Source: an uncultured Chitinophaga sp. | GTDB taxonomy: Bacteria; Bacteroidota; Bacteroidia; Chitinophagales; Chitinophagaceae | DNA: 64,000 bases | Reading direction: 5' to 3' | NCBI RefSeq assembly: GCF_946479755.1 | Contig: NZ_CAMLHC010000025.1 | Coordinates: 51,668-115,667 of the forward strand | Shown: positions 1 through 9,333 of the stretch, one piece after another | How the letters are laid out: the number at the start of each line of letters is the position of its first letter | How positions within the stretch are numbered: the stretch's first letter is position 1 | Position numbers and translations under genes: made by a program | The notes under the pieces: model-generated | The model's database searches: none | What the model was told of the DNA's origin: nothing | What the model saw: only the letters and a program-made list of their open reading frames with translations

Positions 1-114
1 ACACCCTATAAATTCGCATTGTATGAACTCCCTGTTCTTCAGTCTTTTTTCAGCATAGTTCACATCGGTAAATGTTTTCTGCTGATGTACTATCGGCCCG
101 TTTGATCTCGTCAT
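1..114 (-). CDS. pentapeptide-repeat protein, N-terminal fragment
   Basis: A reading frame opens with ATG at 114 and stays open through all 38 codons to the left edge, so only the N-terminus is in the window. Residues about 15-38 (TFTDVNYAEKRLKNREFIQC and the EFIGC that follows) show the A/C/S-x-F-x-x-C five-residue periodicity of a right-handed pentapeptide-repeat helix, the fold of McbG/Qnr gyrase-protecting proteins and many proteins of unknown role. It starts 30 bases after the TetR stop on the same strand, so the two are probably cotranscribed. The function cannot be told from this fragment; the Qnr-like role is only one possibility. Confidence 0.6.
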   Translation of the reverse strand, partial: MTRSNGPIVHQQKTFTDVNYAEKRLKNREFIQCEFIGC

Positions 115-144
115 AAACAATGATTTTTTCAGGAAAAAAGCTGA

Positions 145-690
145 CTACCTTTTCAGATGTTTTAATATCTTCTGTTTGGTTTCGTCATTAACAACAGAGA
201 AACCAAAACCTTCAGAATACCAGATACCATCTGCCACCAGTAGCATGATAAGGCTATGGATGCTTACGTCGGTGCCATCCGGCGGCATAATATTCGCCTG
301 GTACCATTCCTCCCACCATTTTCTGTACTGTGGACTGGCAAGGATAGACTTGATAACGATACTCATTAATTTTTGATATTGCGCATCGTTACTTTTATCA
401 ATGACAAATTTCAGGTACCCATAAGCTTTATCACCGTTACCAACTTCCTCATTGAACACCTGCATCCATTCCGTGAGTCCGGCAAGGCTGCGTTTCATGA
501 GCTCATCCAGCAGCTCGTCCTTGTTTTTAAAGTGATGGATGATCCCTCCTTTGCTCAGGCCCGTTTTATCAGCTATCGCCTGGAAGGTCACGTCATGCCA
601 GTCTCCAGCAGCTCCTATTTCAGTGGCAGCGTCAAGAATCAGCTGCTTGTTCAGTTCCGGTTCCTTTTTTCGTTTGTACGCGTTTTCCAT
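145..690 (-). CDS. TetR/AcrR family transcriptional repressor
   Basis: This 181-residue protein has a TetR-type N-terminal helix-turn-helix at about residues 15-65, with the typical stretch FQAIADKTGLSKGGIIHHFK. The C-terminal part is a helical ligand pocket, giving the normal TetR length. Divergent transcription from the RND efflux operon that starts at 1058 suggests it represses that pump and is released by a pump substrate. This is the usual AcrR-like arrangement, but here it is inferred from position. The pentapeptide-repeat gene follows 30 bases downstream and probably shares its transcript. Confidence 0.9.
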   Translation of the reverse strand: MENAYKRKKEPELNKQLILDAATEIGAAGDWHDVTFQAIADKTGLSKGGIIHHFKNKDELLDELMKRSLAGLTEWMQVFNEEVGNGDKAYGYLKFVIDKSNDAQYQKLMSIVIKSILASPQYRKWWEEWYQANIMPPDGTDVSIHSLIMLLVADGIWYSEGFGFSVVNDETKQKILKHLKR

Positions 691-1057
691 AACATAAAGA
701 TACCGACCATACGGTTTGTTTCAAAATTTTTCTTACCTTAGCATTGTCATTAGCCTTCAGAGAAGAACCAAAAGCCAGAAAGTCCGCGAAACCAGTTCTC
801 AGGGAGAAGCATCCTACGCAGGAACTACCATTTATGACATTACAGACAAACATATACAAACTTACGGTGAAATCCGTGCCACCTGCAATTCCGGGAGCCA
901 GGCCCATTCGCATTTTTATGCTGGTGGCCTACTGGAACGTGCTCTTCTAAACAAGTTGTTCAGATCCCTATTGCGCACTGATTTTTAGTTGAACCGGTTA
1001 TACTACATAGCCGGATATGGCTTCTTATGTCATGTACCTACATCAAACCATCAAATT
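691..1057. other. divergent intergenic region between TetR and efflux operon
   Basis: About 370 bases lie between the divergent TetR and efflux genes and should hold both promoters and the repressor site. The only symmetry noticed near the TetR start is a weak ACCG-N6-CGGT dyad at 702-715. Short open frames inside the region (for example 744-950) give peptides without recognisable motifs and are not called as genes. Confidence 0.4.
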
Positions 1058-2218
1058 ATGCAACATATTACAAGATACGCCCTGCTTGTTTCACTTACCG
1101 GATGCCTGCTAAGCTCCTGCGGCAACAATACGGAAAACGACCCGCAGTGGGGCACGGGCGCCCCTCAGCCATTTCCGGTGATCACCGTCACCGCCGCTAA
1201 CACAGTCTTAAACGAAGACTATCCCGCAGTGCTGGAAGGACAGCAGAACGTAGAAATCCGCCCGAAAGTGGACGGATTTATTGAAAAGATATATATCGAT
1301 GAAGGCGCCACAGTAAAGGCAGGTACACTTCTTTTTAAAATACATGCCCCGCAGTATGAACAGGAAGTACGGACAGCGCAGGCCGCCGTCAGGAGCGCCG
1401 AAGCAGCCCTGAGTACCGCGAAAATCCAGCTGGAAAAAGCCATACCCCTCGCGGAAAAAGGTATTGTCAACAAGTTTGAGGTGGAAGAAGCGCGTTATAA
1501 TGTGCAGGCGAAGGAGGCGCTACTGTCGCAAGCCAGCGCCAGTCTGGCCAATGCAAAAACAAATATCGGGTACACCACCATTGTCAGTCCCGTTAATGGC
1601 GTTATTGGCGCCATTCCTTTCAAAACAGGAAGCCTCGTCAGCAGCTCCTCTCCGCAGCCATTAACCACCGTGTCCGACATCGGCAGGATTTACGCCTACT
1701 TTTCCCTGAACGAAAAACAGTTTCTCGAATTTTCGGATGCTTCATCCGGCGACGGGATAAATGATAAAATAAAACGCTTTCCGCCGGTAAGCCTGATCCT
1801 TGCCAATGGTCGGGAATATGCTCAAAAAGGGCGATTGGAAACCGTCGGGGGACTGATCAATACCACTACCGGATCTGCCACTTTCCGCGCGGTCTTTGGT
1901 AACCCATCAGGCGCCATCAGAAGCGGATCAAGTGCCACTATACGTATCAACAGGCTCCTGCAGCATGCCGTCATTATTCCCCAAAGCGCTACCTACGAAA
2001 TGCAGGACAAAAAATTCGTTTACGTCGTTAGTAAAGAAGGCATCGTCAGCAGCCGGGAGCTTCTCGTGCACCCTGTCTCCAGCGACAGAAACTATGTCGT
2101 TCAATCAGGGCTGGCAGCCGGCGAAAAAATCGTCACCGGGGGCATGGGAAATTTGAAAGACAGCATGAAGATCATTCCGGCCGATCCGTCTAAAATGGCC
2201 GCAGCTACCCGATACTAA
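1058..2218 (+). CDS. RND efflux periplasmic adaptor (membrane fusion protein), lipoprotein
   Basis: This is the adaptor that joins the inner-membrane RND pump to the outer-membrane channel. The ATG at 1058 is preferred over an upstream TTG at 989 because it gives a proper lipoprotein signal with a LLSSC lipobox (Cys21). Further on come a biotinyl-lipoyl-like hairpin domain (YPAVLEGQQNVEIRPKVDGF), an alpha-helical coiled-coil hairpin at about residues 95-165, and beta-barrel domains, as in AcrA/MexA. At about 386 aa it is normal in size. It is the first gene of an adaptor-pump-channel operon divergent from a TetR gene. Confidence 0.92.
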   Translation: MQHITRYALLVSLTGCLLSSCGNNTENDPQWGTGAPQPFPVITVTAANTVLNEDYPAVLEGQQNVEIRPKVDGFIEKIYIDEGATVKAGTLLFKIHAPQYEQEVRTAQAAVRSAEAALSTAKIQLEKAIPLAEKGIVNKFEVEEARYNVQAKEALLSQASASLANAKTNIGYTTIVSPVNGVIGAIPFKTGSLVSSSSPQPLTTVSDIGRIYAYFSLNEKQFLEFSDASSGDGINDKIKRFPPVSLILANGREYAQKGRLETVGGLINTTTGSATFRAVFGNPSGAIRSGSSATIRINRLLQHAVIIPQSATYEMQDKKFVYVVSKEGIVSSRELLVHPVSSDRNYVVQSGLAAGEKIVTGGMGNLKDSMKIIPADPSKMAAATRY

Positions 2219-2281
2219 GCACAAAATTGTTTCACCAGGCGGCAGCACCCTGTGGGTGCTGTGGTCATCATATGCGCATAT

Positions 2282-5200
2282 ATGTTACGAACGTTTATAG
2301 AAAAACCAGTCCGGTCAACAGTTATATCCATCATCATTGTTGTATTGGGATTACTGGGTTTATTTACCCTGCCTGTCTCCCAATACCCCGACATAGCCCC
2401 GCCTACGGTGGAAGTAAAAACCAGTTTCCAGGGAGCCAATGCGGACGTTGTGCTGAACAGCGTCATCATACCACTGGAAGAACAGATCAACGGCGTGGAA
2501 AATATGACCTATATGACTTCCAGCGCCGGCAACGACGGCACGGCTACTATCACCATATTTTTCAAACTGGGCACCGATCCGGACCTGGCGGCCATCAATG
2601 TACAGAACAGGGTAACAAAGGCCACCAGCCTTTTACCCGCTGATGTGATCAGATCAGGTATTACCACCAGCAAAAGACAAGCTAGCCTTGTATATATTTT
2701 TGATGTATACAGCACGCATAAGTCATACGACGAGACTTTCCTGCAAAACTATGTGAACCTGAACATCATGCCGCAACTGAAGCGGGTGACGGGCGTGGGA
2801 GATGCATTTATCTACGGTGCGCACGACTACTCCATGCGTATCTGGCTGAAGCCGGAGGTAATGGCCACCTACGGACTGATGCCGCAGGACATTATTCAGA
2901 AACTGACAGAGCAGAACATCGAAGCAGCTCCGGGCAAGTTCGGTGAAAACGGAGACCAGGCTTTCCAGTATGTCATGAAGTACAAAGGCCGGCTTAAAAC
3001 CGCAGGTGAATTTGACAAGATCGTTATCCGCGCTAACGGGAAAGGCAACACGCTATACCTGAAAGATGTGGCAAAAGTGGAGCTGGGGGCACTCAGCTAT
3101 GCCACCAGCGCCGTTACTGACGGAGGCCATCCCACTTCTACCATAGCGATTACCCAATCTGAAGGTTCCAACGCACACGAACTGATACAGCAGTGTGAAC
3201 AGATACTGAAAGAAAGCGCCAAAGACTTTCCGGACGGATTACACTATAAAGTTTTTCTAAACGCCAATGAGTTCCTGGACGCGTCCATTGACAAAGTGAT
3301 GCATACCCTGCTGGAAGCATTCATCCTCGTATTTTTGGTGGTATTCATATTCCTGCAGGACTTCCGCTCTACGCTGATCCCTGCCATATCTGTACCGGTG
3401 GCCATTATTGGCACTTTCTTCTTTCTGAAGCTGTTTGGGTTCAGTATCAACATGCTGACGTTATTCGCACTGGTGCTGGCCATCGGCATCGTGGTAGATG
3501 ACGCCATCGTGGTGGTGGAAGCCGTGCATTCCAAAATGTCCCACGGAATACGCAACGCTAAAAAAGCTACCCTCCATGCCATGCGTGAAATCAGTGGCGC
3601 TATTATCTCCATCACCCTGGTAATGGCGGCAGTATTTATTCCCGTTTCCTTTATCAATGGCTCCGCGGGCGTTTTCTACAGGCAATTTGGCCTTACGCTG
3701 GCCATTGCGATTATTATCTCTGCCATTAACGCACTAACGCTGAGTCCTGCGCTCTGCGCCATCTTTCTGAAACGCCATCATCATGAAGGCGTTACCCCAA
3801 AAGGAAGGTGGTACTGGTTCTGCAAAGGTTTTAACAACACTTTTGAATCCACGGCCCTGCGATACAAAAGGACCGTAAAATTCTTCCTCCGGAAAAAGTG
3901 GATAGCCATAGCGGTACTGGTTTCGTTCTCCGTACTCTGTTGGTTGCTGATAAAAACCACGCCCAGCGGGTTCGTTCCCAACGAAGACGGAGGCGCCATT
4001 TTCAGCGATATCATTTTGCCACCTTCTGCTTCACTGGAAAGGACCGCAGCCTTGTCCGACGAAGTAGAGAAAATTGTCCGTTCCATTCCGGAAGTAGCTA
4101 CCGTGACACGGCTCGCCGGGCAGGACCTGATCAGTGGCGCCGGGGGATCATATGCAGCCCTGTTTATACGCCTGAAGCCATGGGCGGAACGGAAAAATAA
4201 AGGACAGGATGTTCAAAGCATCGTGGGCCAGCTATTCGGGCGAACCGCACATATAAAGGGAGCACAAATTATATTCTTCCCTTCGCCTACTTTACTCGGC
4301 TTCGGCAACACCACCGGTTTCGAATTTAACCTGCAGGACCGTACCAACGGCGACATGAACCAGTTTAACCAGGTAACCAATAAGTTCCTGGGTGCGCTGA
4401 ACCAGCGGCCGGAGATCCTTTACGCCACCACGTCCTTCAATAATAGTTTCCCTCAGTTCCAACTGGAGATCAACGTAGAAAAATGTGAACAGGCAGGGGT
4501 AGCACTGAATACCGTGCTAACGACCATGCAGGGATATTATGGTGGTATATACGCATCCGACTTCAACCGGTTTGGCAAACAATACCGGGTAATGGTACAG
4601 GGCGACCAGCGGTCAAGAACAACGCCGGCAAGCCTTAACGGCATCTATGTACGTACCGGTAAAGGATTGATGGCTCCCATTGCGGAGTTTGTGACGCTGA
4701 AAAAAACATACGGATCGGAGTTTATCAACAGGTTCAATTTATTTAATTCCGCCGCCGTCACCGGCTTACAAAAACCAGGATACAGTTCCGGTGATGCCAT
4801 CAGGGCTATCCGGGAGGTAGCCAGTCAAACCCTGCCCAGGAAATATACGTATGAATTTTCCGGGCTTTCCAGGGAAGAGGTGGAGAGCGGCAACCAGGTC
4901 ATTATCATATTCCTGTTATGCCTGATATTCGTTTACTTTCTCTTATGCGCGCAATACGAAAGTTATATCCTTCCATTTGTGGTGCTGCTTTCGCTGCCGG
5001 TTGGCGTGGCCGGCGCCTTTCTGTTCGCGAAACTCCTGGGCATTGACAACAACATTTTTGTGCAGATCAGCCTGATCATGCTCATTGGACTGCTGGCTAA
5101 AAATGCCATTCTGATCGTCGAATTCGCACTACAGCACAGGAGGAGCGGACAAAGCCTTGCCCGTTCGGCCATTAGCGGAGCCACCGCCCGGTTGCGACCT

Positions 5201-5437
5201 ATTTTAATGACTTCGTTCGCGTTTATCCTTGGGTTGTTTCCACTCATGCTGTCCCAGGGCGCAGGCGCTATGAGCAACCGTTCCATTGGCACCGCCGCCG
5301 TAGGAGGAATGTTGTTCGGAACTGTTTTCGGAATCCTTATCATCCCCACCCTGTTTATTTTCTGCCAGCGCATACAGGAAAAAATCAGTGCCCCGGCGCC
5401 TGAATATCAAAAGTTGCCGGACGTCTCTGTCATCTGA
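2282..5437 (+). CDS. RND efflux pump, inner-membrane permease (HAE1/AcrB type)
   Basis: This proton-driven drug or amphiphile exporter is about 1051 aa long. The start MLRTFIEKPV at 2282 matches the family N-terminus better than the upstream GTG at 2252. The proton-relay residues of AcrB fall at matching positions: the Asp pair in VVDDAIVV at residues 406-407 and the Lys in LLAKNAILIVEF at 940. Twelve membrane segments and two large periplasmic loops are evident from the hydrophobic pattern. The gene lies 63 bases after the adaptor and 27 bases before the outer-membrane channel. Substrates cannot be deduced. Confidence 0.95.
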   Translation: MLRTFIEKPVRSTVISIIIVVLGLLGLFTLPVSQYPDIAPPTVEVKTSFQGANADVVLNSVIIPLEEQINGVENMTYMTSSAGNDGTATITIFFKLGTDPDLAAINVQNRVTKATSLLPADVIRSGITTSKRQASLVYIFDVYSTHKSYDETFLQNYVNLNIMPQLKRVTGVGDAFIYGAHDYSMRIWLKPEVMATYGLMPQDIIQKLTEQNIEAAPGKFGENGDQAFQYVMKYKGRLKTAGEFDKIVIRANGKGNTLYLKDVAKVELGALSYATSAVTDGGHPTSTIAITQSEGSNAHELIQQCEQILKESAKDFPDGLHYKVFLNANEFLDASIDKVMHTLLEAFILVFLVVFIFLQDFRSTLIPAISVPVAIIGTFFFLKLFGFSINMLTLFALVLAIGIVVDDAIVVVEAVHSKMSHGIRNAKKATLHAMREISGAIISITLVMAAVFIPVSFINGSAGVFYRQFGLTLAIAIIISAINALTLSPALCAIFLKRHHHEGVTPKGRWYWFCKGFNNTFESTALRYKRTVKFFLRKKWIAIAVLVSFSVLCWLLIKTTPSGFVPNEDGGAIFSDIILPPSASLERTAALSDEVEKIVRSIPEVATVTRLAGQDLISGAGGSYAALFIRLKPWAERKNKGQDVQSIVGQLFGRTAHIKGAQIIFFPSPTLLGFGNTTGFEFNLQDRTNGDMNQFNQVTNKFLGALNQRPEILYATTSFNNSFPQFQLEINVEKCEQAGVALNTVLTTMQGYYGGIYASDFNRFGKQYRVMVQGDQRSRTTPASLNGIYVRTGKGLMAPIAEFVTLKKTYGSEFINRFNLFNSAAVTGLQKPGYSSGDAIRAIREVASQTLPRKYTYEFSGLSREEVESGNQVIIIFLLCLIFVYFLLCAQYESYILPFVVLLSLPVGVAGAFLFAKLLGIDNNIFVQISLIMLIGLLAKNAILIVEFALQHRRSGQSLARSAISGATARLRPILMTSFAFILGLFPLMLSQGAGAMSNRSIGTAAVGGMLFGTVFGILIIPTLFIFCQRIQEKISAPAPEYQKLPDVSVI

Positions 5438-5464
5438 TCCTCTCACACAAAACTCAGGAACAAC

Positions 5465-6847
5465 ATGAAAATTCAATATAAATGGATAGTGCCCGGTGTG
5501 GTTTTAATAGCCTCCTGTCAGGTAACCAAAAAATATCAGCCACCAGCTCTTCCTCCTTCCGCCCAATACAGAGAACAGCTGAATACTGACAGTAACACTA
5601 TTGCTACTATACCGTGGCACTCCTTTTTTGCTGACACGGTGTTGCAAAGCCTCATCCAGGAAGGTATTGACAACAATACCGATCTGAAAACAGCCTCGCA
5701 GCGATTATTTATTTCAGCAACCAACCTGTGGAAAAGCCGGCAGGCATTTCTTCCCGAGCTAACAGGTACCACGGGCGTCAAACAATCCAAGCTCGCCTTT
5801 CCGCAAGCATTCGGATTTGTGAAGGAAGCCACTCAATATGACGTAGGTATTGCTGCGAGCTGGGAAGCTGATATCTGGGGCAAATTAAGCAGCGCCAAAA
5901 GGGCGGCTTATGCCCGGTTAATGGCCACCGCAGCTGCACAGAGAGCTGTTCAGACGCAGCTGATCGCAGACATTGCAACGAATTATGTGTTGTTGCTTTC
6001 CCTGGATGAACAACTTAAGCTGCTTAACCGGACAGTGGCAAACCGGTGGGAAGACGTGAAGACGATGGAGGCGCTAAACGCCTCCAACATCGTCAACGGC
6101 GCCGCTGTAGTACAAAGCAAGGCCAATCACGCTGCCGCAAAAGCGGCCATCCCGGATGTACAAAAACAAATCCGCGAAACAGAAAATGCCATTTGTTTTT
6201 TACTGAACAAAGCACCGGGGCCAATAAACAGGGGAGACTTCTCCAGCCTTCACCTGCCCGTTGACATACAGGCAGGCGTGCCTGTGGCATTGTTGGAAAA
6301 CAGGCCTGATGTGAAAGAGGCGGAGCAATTACTGAGAGCGTCATTTGAACATACCAATGTCGCCAGGTCATTCTTTTATCCCACTATTACAATAACAGGT
6401 GGCAGTGGCTTCTCCAGCTTCGACTTCGGCAACTGGTTTTCCGTAACCAGCCTGTTCGCCCACATTGCCGGCGGTATAGCCCAACCCATCCTGGCTAAGG
6501 GAGAGAACAAAGCGAGACTAAAAATAGCGGAAGCGGAACAGCAGATAGCCTTTCATAGCTTTCAAAAGGTAATGGCACAGGCAGGTCAGGAAGTTTCCAA
6601 TGCCTTATTTGCCATCATAACAGCCGAAGAAAAACAGGCAGAAAGATCCCTTCAGCTTAAATTCCTGGAGCAATCGGTAGCCTTTACCAAAGAACTATTA
6701 AAATACAATTCATCAACAAACTATACCGACGTGCTTACATCCGAAAACAACCTGCTGGCCGCTCAAACCAGTCACATCGAAGACCAGATGCAGAAAATGC
6801 ACGGAATCATTCAGTTATACAGGGCCCTTGGCGGCGGGTGGAGATAA
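5465..6847 (+). CDS. RND efflux outer-membrane channel, NodT/TolC-type lipoprotein
   Basis: This 460-aa outer-membrane factor completes the pump. It has a lipobox (LIASC, Cys18) and two repeats of the OEP/TolC helical-barrel domain; NRPDVKEAEQLLRAS is the typical motif between the repeats. It begins 27 bases after the permease stop, with no terminator between them, so it is the third gene of the operon. Lipid attachment and this motif place it in the NodT branch rather than with unlipidated TolC. Confidence 0.93.
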   Translation: MKIQYKWIVPGVVLIASCQVTKKYQPPALPPSAQYREQLNTDSNTIATIPWHSFFADTVLQSLIQEGIDNNTDLKTASQRLFISATNLWKSRQAFLPELTGTTGVKQSKLAFPQAFGFVKEATQYDVGIAASWEADIWGKLSSAKRAAYARLMATAAAQRAVQTQLIADIATNYVLLLSLDEQLKLLNRTVANRWEDVKTMEALNASNIVNGAAVVQSKANHAAAKAAIPDVQKQIRETENAICFLLNKAPGPINRGDFSSLHLPVDIQAGVPVALLENRPDVKEAEQLLRASFEHTNVARSFFYPTITITGGSGFSSFDFGNWFSVTSLFAHIAGGIAQPILAKGENKARLKIAEAEQQIAFHSFQKVMAQAGQEVSNALFAIITAEEKQAERSLQLKFLEQSVAFTKELLKYNSSTNYTDVLTSENNLLAAQTSHIEDQMQKMHGIIQLYRALGGGWR

Positions 6848-6896
6848 TATCATGGAGGCCGGCGGTCAAGTATTAAAATAACTATCTTTATCTCTG

Positions 6897-7664
6897 ATGA
6901 AAACGTATCTGCCATCACCACCGCTGCAGCCTTTCATCCAGGCTTACAAAATCATCGAAAGCCAGGATGAGAAGGTGAACCGTGTATTGCCGGATACGAC
7001 ACCCGCCATCGCCTTCCGGTTTAAAGGGCAGGTCCGTTACCTCGCTGGTGAACAACCGCTTGTACTGCCGGCCTCCGTTATCTCCGGCCTCAGAAGTACT
7101 GTCAGGCTGATCAACTATCAGCCTGACAGTGCCGCCATCATTGTGCAGTTCAAAGCCACCGGCGCCGCGGCATTTTTCAAAACACCGCTTCATGAACTGT
7201 TTGAGCACAGCATTTCACTGGACCATTTCTTTAGCCGGCAACAGGTAACAGACATTGAAGAGCGGCTGTCAGCAGCCACCAATGACACGCAAAGAGCCGC
7301 GTTGCTGGACAATTTCCTGCTGTCGCAGCTGCGTTTCCCCAAACAAGACCTGCTGGTACTGAGCGCCCTGCAGCAAATACATCATGTCAACGGCGATATT
7401 AATATGAAAGCTTTGGCAGCCGCCAGCTATCTCAGCCAGGACGCTTTCGAAAAACGTTTCCGGAAAGCCATTGGCACCACTCCCAAACAAATGGCTTCCA
7501 TCATCCGCATGCGGTCCGTCCTTCAACAAACGCCTGCCGGCAAAAGCTTAACCCACCTCGCACTGGATGCGGGCTACTTCGACCAGGCACATTTTAACCG
7601 TAGCTTCCGGCGGTTTACCGGTCTTACGCCTACCGCTTTCTTCCAGGCGCCGCTCTTCTGGTAA
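6897..7664 (+). CDS. AraC family transcriptional regulator (DUF6597-type N-terminus)
   Basis: This 255-aa protein carries a C-terminal AraC double helix-turn-helix at about residues 160-250 (MKALAAASYLSQDAFEKRFR, then the second motif LTHLALDAGYFDQAHFNRSFRRFTGLTP). The N-terminal half resembles the small DUF6597 sensing domain of many Bacteroidota AraC proteins (a PLQPFIQAY opening and FKGQVRYLAG). It sits 49 bases after the efflux channel and 67 bases before the SnoaL-like gene, on the same strand. It could control either; the downstream gene seems more likely because such pairs are common. Confidence 0.88.
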   Translation: MKTYLPSPPLQPFIQAYKIIESQDEKVNRVLPDTTPAIAFRFKGQVRYLAGEQPLVLPASVISGLRSTVRLINYQPDSAAIIVQFKATGAAAFFKTPLHELFEHSISLDHFFSRQQVTDIEERLSAATNDTQRAALLDNFLLSQLRFPKQDLLVLSALQQIHHVNGDINMKALAAASYLSQDAFEKRFRKAIGTTPKQMASIIRMRSVLQQTPAGKSLTHLALDAGYFDQAHFNRSFRRFTGLTPTAFFQAPLFW

Positions 7665-7731
7665 AATCACTGATTTTTTACAATGATACGGGTGTCCTAT
7701 TCCTCAATTTTGTGGTACTAAACAATATCAC

Positions 7732-8565
7732 ATGATCAAACGATTAACGTTGTGCGCCCTGTTGCTCACCAGCGCTACCGCTTACCCACAGAACAAGAAC
7801 ATTCACTCTACAAAACAATTAACCATGGATACCGTACAACAAAACAAGGCCGTTATCATTTATTTTTACGAACAAACGCTGAACCGCCGGCAGCTGGAAA
7901 ATATCGACCAACTGGTATCAGCAGATTATATCAACCTTCAGGGAGAAAAAGGGCCGCAGGGCTTTATGACACAGGTGCAAGCCCTGATAAAGACTTTCCC
8001 GGACGCCCGGTGGACGCTGAACAGCATCGCTGCCGAAGGAGACAAAGTCTTCGTCAAACAACAGATGACCTGCACCCATCAGACGGCCTACCTGGGAAGC
8101 ACGCCTACCCACAAAACACTGACCAGCGAAGGAACAGCCATCTATACTTTTAAAAACGGGAAACTTATTCACCATGAGATCCTGACAGACCGGCTGGGAT
8201 TCCTGCAGCAACTGGGCATACTGCCTGCTGATGTAACGCCGGCGGCTATACAGGAAGCGGTGTACTTCATCGATAAATTCACCGTGCCCGCGCAGGCCAT
8301 AGCTGAGTTCACCGAACGAATGAACTACAACCGGGGCTTCATCCGGCAACTGGAAGGGTTCGTGACCGACCAGGTATACCGGCACCAGGAAGAAGACGGG
8401 CAGTTTTCCGTTGTCACCGTGGCCAGCTGGAAAAACAAAGACAGCCTGGACAATGCTAAAATGAAGGTGCTGGAAGAATACAAACGGACCGGGTTTGAGC
8501 CGGCGGAATTTTATCGGCGACTGGGAATAAAGATGGACAGAGGGGTATATCAGGCAGGCAACTAA
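7732..8565 (+). CDS. secreted SnoaL/NTF2-like protein with C-terminal monooxygenase-like (ABM) domain
   Basis: This 277-aa protein begins with a hydrophobic signal peptide (cut probably after about residue 20, near TAYPQ). Residues about 35-165 look like a SnoaL ester-cyclase-type NTF2 fold (the LVSADYINLQGEKGPQGF stretch). Residues about 175-270 resemble an antibiotic-biosynthesis-monooxygenase ferredoxin-like domain (DKFTVPAQAIAEFTERMNYN, then VVTVASWKNKDSL). An internal ATG gives a cytoplasmic form if the signal region is not used. The gene ends four bases inside the convergent sigma factor gene. The substrate is unknown. Confidence 0.7.
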   Translation: MIKRLTLCALLLTSATAYPQNKNIHSTKQLTMDTVQQNKAVIIYFYEQTLNRRQLENIDQLVSADYINLQGEKGPQGFMTQVQALIKTFPDARWTLNSIAAEGDKVFVKQQMTCTHQTAYLGSTPTHKTLTSEGTAIYTFKNGKLIHHEILTDRLGFLQQLGILPADVTPAAIQEAVYFIDKFTVPAQAIAEFTERMNYNRGFIRQLEGFVTDQVYRHQEEDGQFSVVTVASWKNKDSLDNAKMKVLEEYKRTGFEPAEFYRRLGIKMDRGVYQAGN

Positions 8566-9155
8566 TAGTGGTTATTTTTCTCCATCACCGCCATCACGCT
8601 TAACAGTAAGGGGAAAGCGCTGTCCATTCCCTTGCGGATAGTCCGTAGCGCCTGGGAGATCTTCTTTTCCACTGTTTTGACCGAGATTTCCATCCTGTCA
8701 GCAATTTCCCGGTAGGTGAGACCTTCATCGCGGCTCATGCTGAAAATGGTGCGCTGGTCTTCCGGAATAGTCGCCACCACGCGCTGCAGCACACTGTCCA
8801 GCTCCTTAAAAGCCATGGGCTCATGCTGTAAGAGATCTTTGGAGATATGGGCCAGCCGTTCGTAAAAATTCGTGTCTGATTTGAGGTTACGCAGGGCTTT
8901 CAGTTCCTGGAAACGGACCGCCTGGAAAAGGTAGGCTTTGAGATGTAGTATTTCTACTTCCTGCCGGCGATGCCACAGGGAGATGAACACCTCCTGTACG
9001 ATATCCTGCGCCAGGTCGCTGTCGGACAACATATTACGGGCACGGAGATATAATACCTTCCAATAACGGTGGTAGACCGTGGCAAAAGCATCCTGATCGT
9101 CCAGCGTTATCTGGCGCCAAAGCTGATCATCCGTATATGTGTTGTAATCCGACAT
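8562..9155 (-). CDS. ECF RNA polymerase sigma factor (Bacteroidota FecI type)
   Basis: This 197-aa sigma factor has region 2 at about residues 20-95 (DLAQDIVQEVFISLWHRR) and region 4 at about 125-185 (LTYREIADRMEISVKTVEKK), the hallmarks of the FecI-like class that pairs with FecR anti-sigma proteins. The nearest FecR lies 6.6 kb upstream (15721-16851) at the head of the SusC/SusD locus, so the two are probably partners. Usually sigma immediately precedes fecR; here it lies beyond the last gene of the operon and is separated from it by a strong hairpin (9283-9306), which implies its own promoter. Confidence 0.92.
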   Translation of the reverse strand: MSDYNTYTDDQLWRQITLDDQDAFATVYHRYWKVLYLRARNMLSDSDLAQDIVQEVFISLWHRRQEVEILHLKAYLFQAVRFQELKALRNLKSDTNFYERLAHISKDLLQHEPMAFKELDSVLQRVVATIPEDQRTIFSMSRDEGLTYREIADRMEISVKTVEKKISQALRTIRKGMDSAFPLLLSVMAVMEKNNHY

Positions 9156-9282
9156 GAATCGCTACCTGTTGTTTGCGGGCTACAAACAGGAAGTAACAAG
9201 TGATGTATCCATTCAAAAATGGTTGGTGAGGGCGAAGATAACCCTAGCAGCGAAATAATGCAAGTCCTTTTTCAAAAGGAAA

Positions 9283-9313
9283 GGGTGCAGCCATGCAGCT
9301 GCACCCTTTTTTT
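9283..9313. terminator. intrinsic terminator after thioredoxin gene
   Basis: A perfect 9-bp stem (GGGTGCAGC at 9283-9291, GCTGCACCC at 9298-9306) with a 6-base loop is extended by AA/TT pairs and flanked by a T run on the plus strand and a pyrimidine-rich tract on the minus strand. It lies just past the stop of the minus-strand thioredoxin-like gene and upstream of the sigma factor gene, so it should end the SusC/SusD transcript. Confidence 0.7.
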
Positions 9314-9333
9314 CACGGGATATGGTTCGTTGG

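Noticed and set aside
702..715. ACCG-N6-CGGT dyad as a TetR operator
   Set aside because: The arms are only four bases long and do not extend. The location is plausible, but chance cannot be excluded, so it is not called as a feature.
744..950. 68-codon frame in the gap before the first efflux operon
   Set aside because: There is no recognisable motif, start signal or length support. It lies where divergent promoters are expected.
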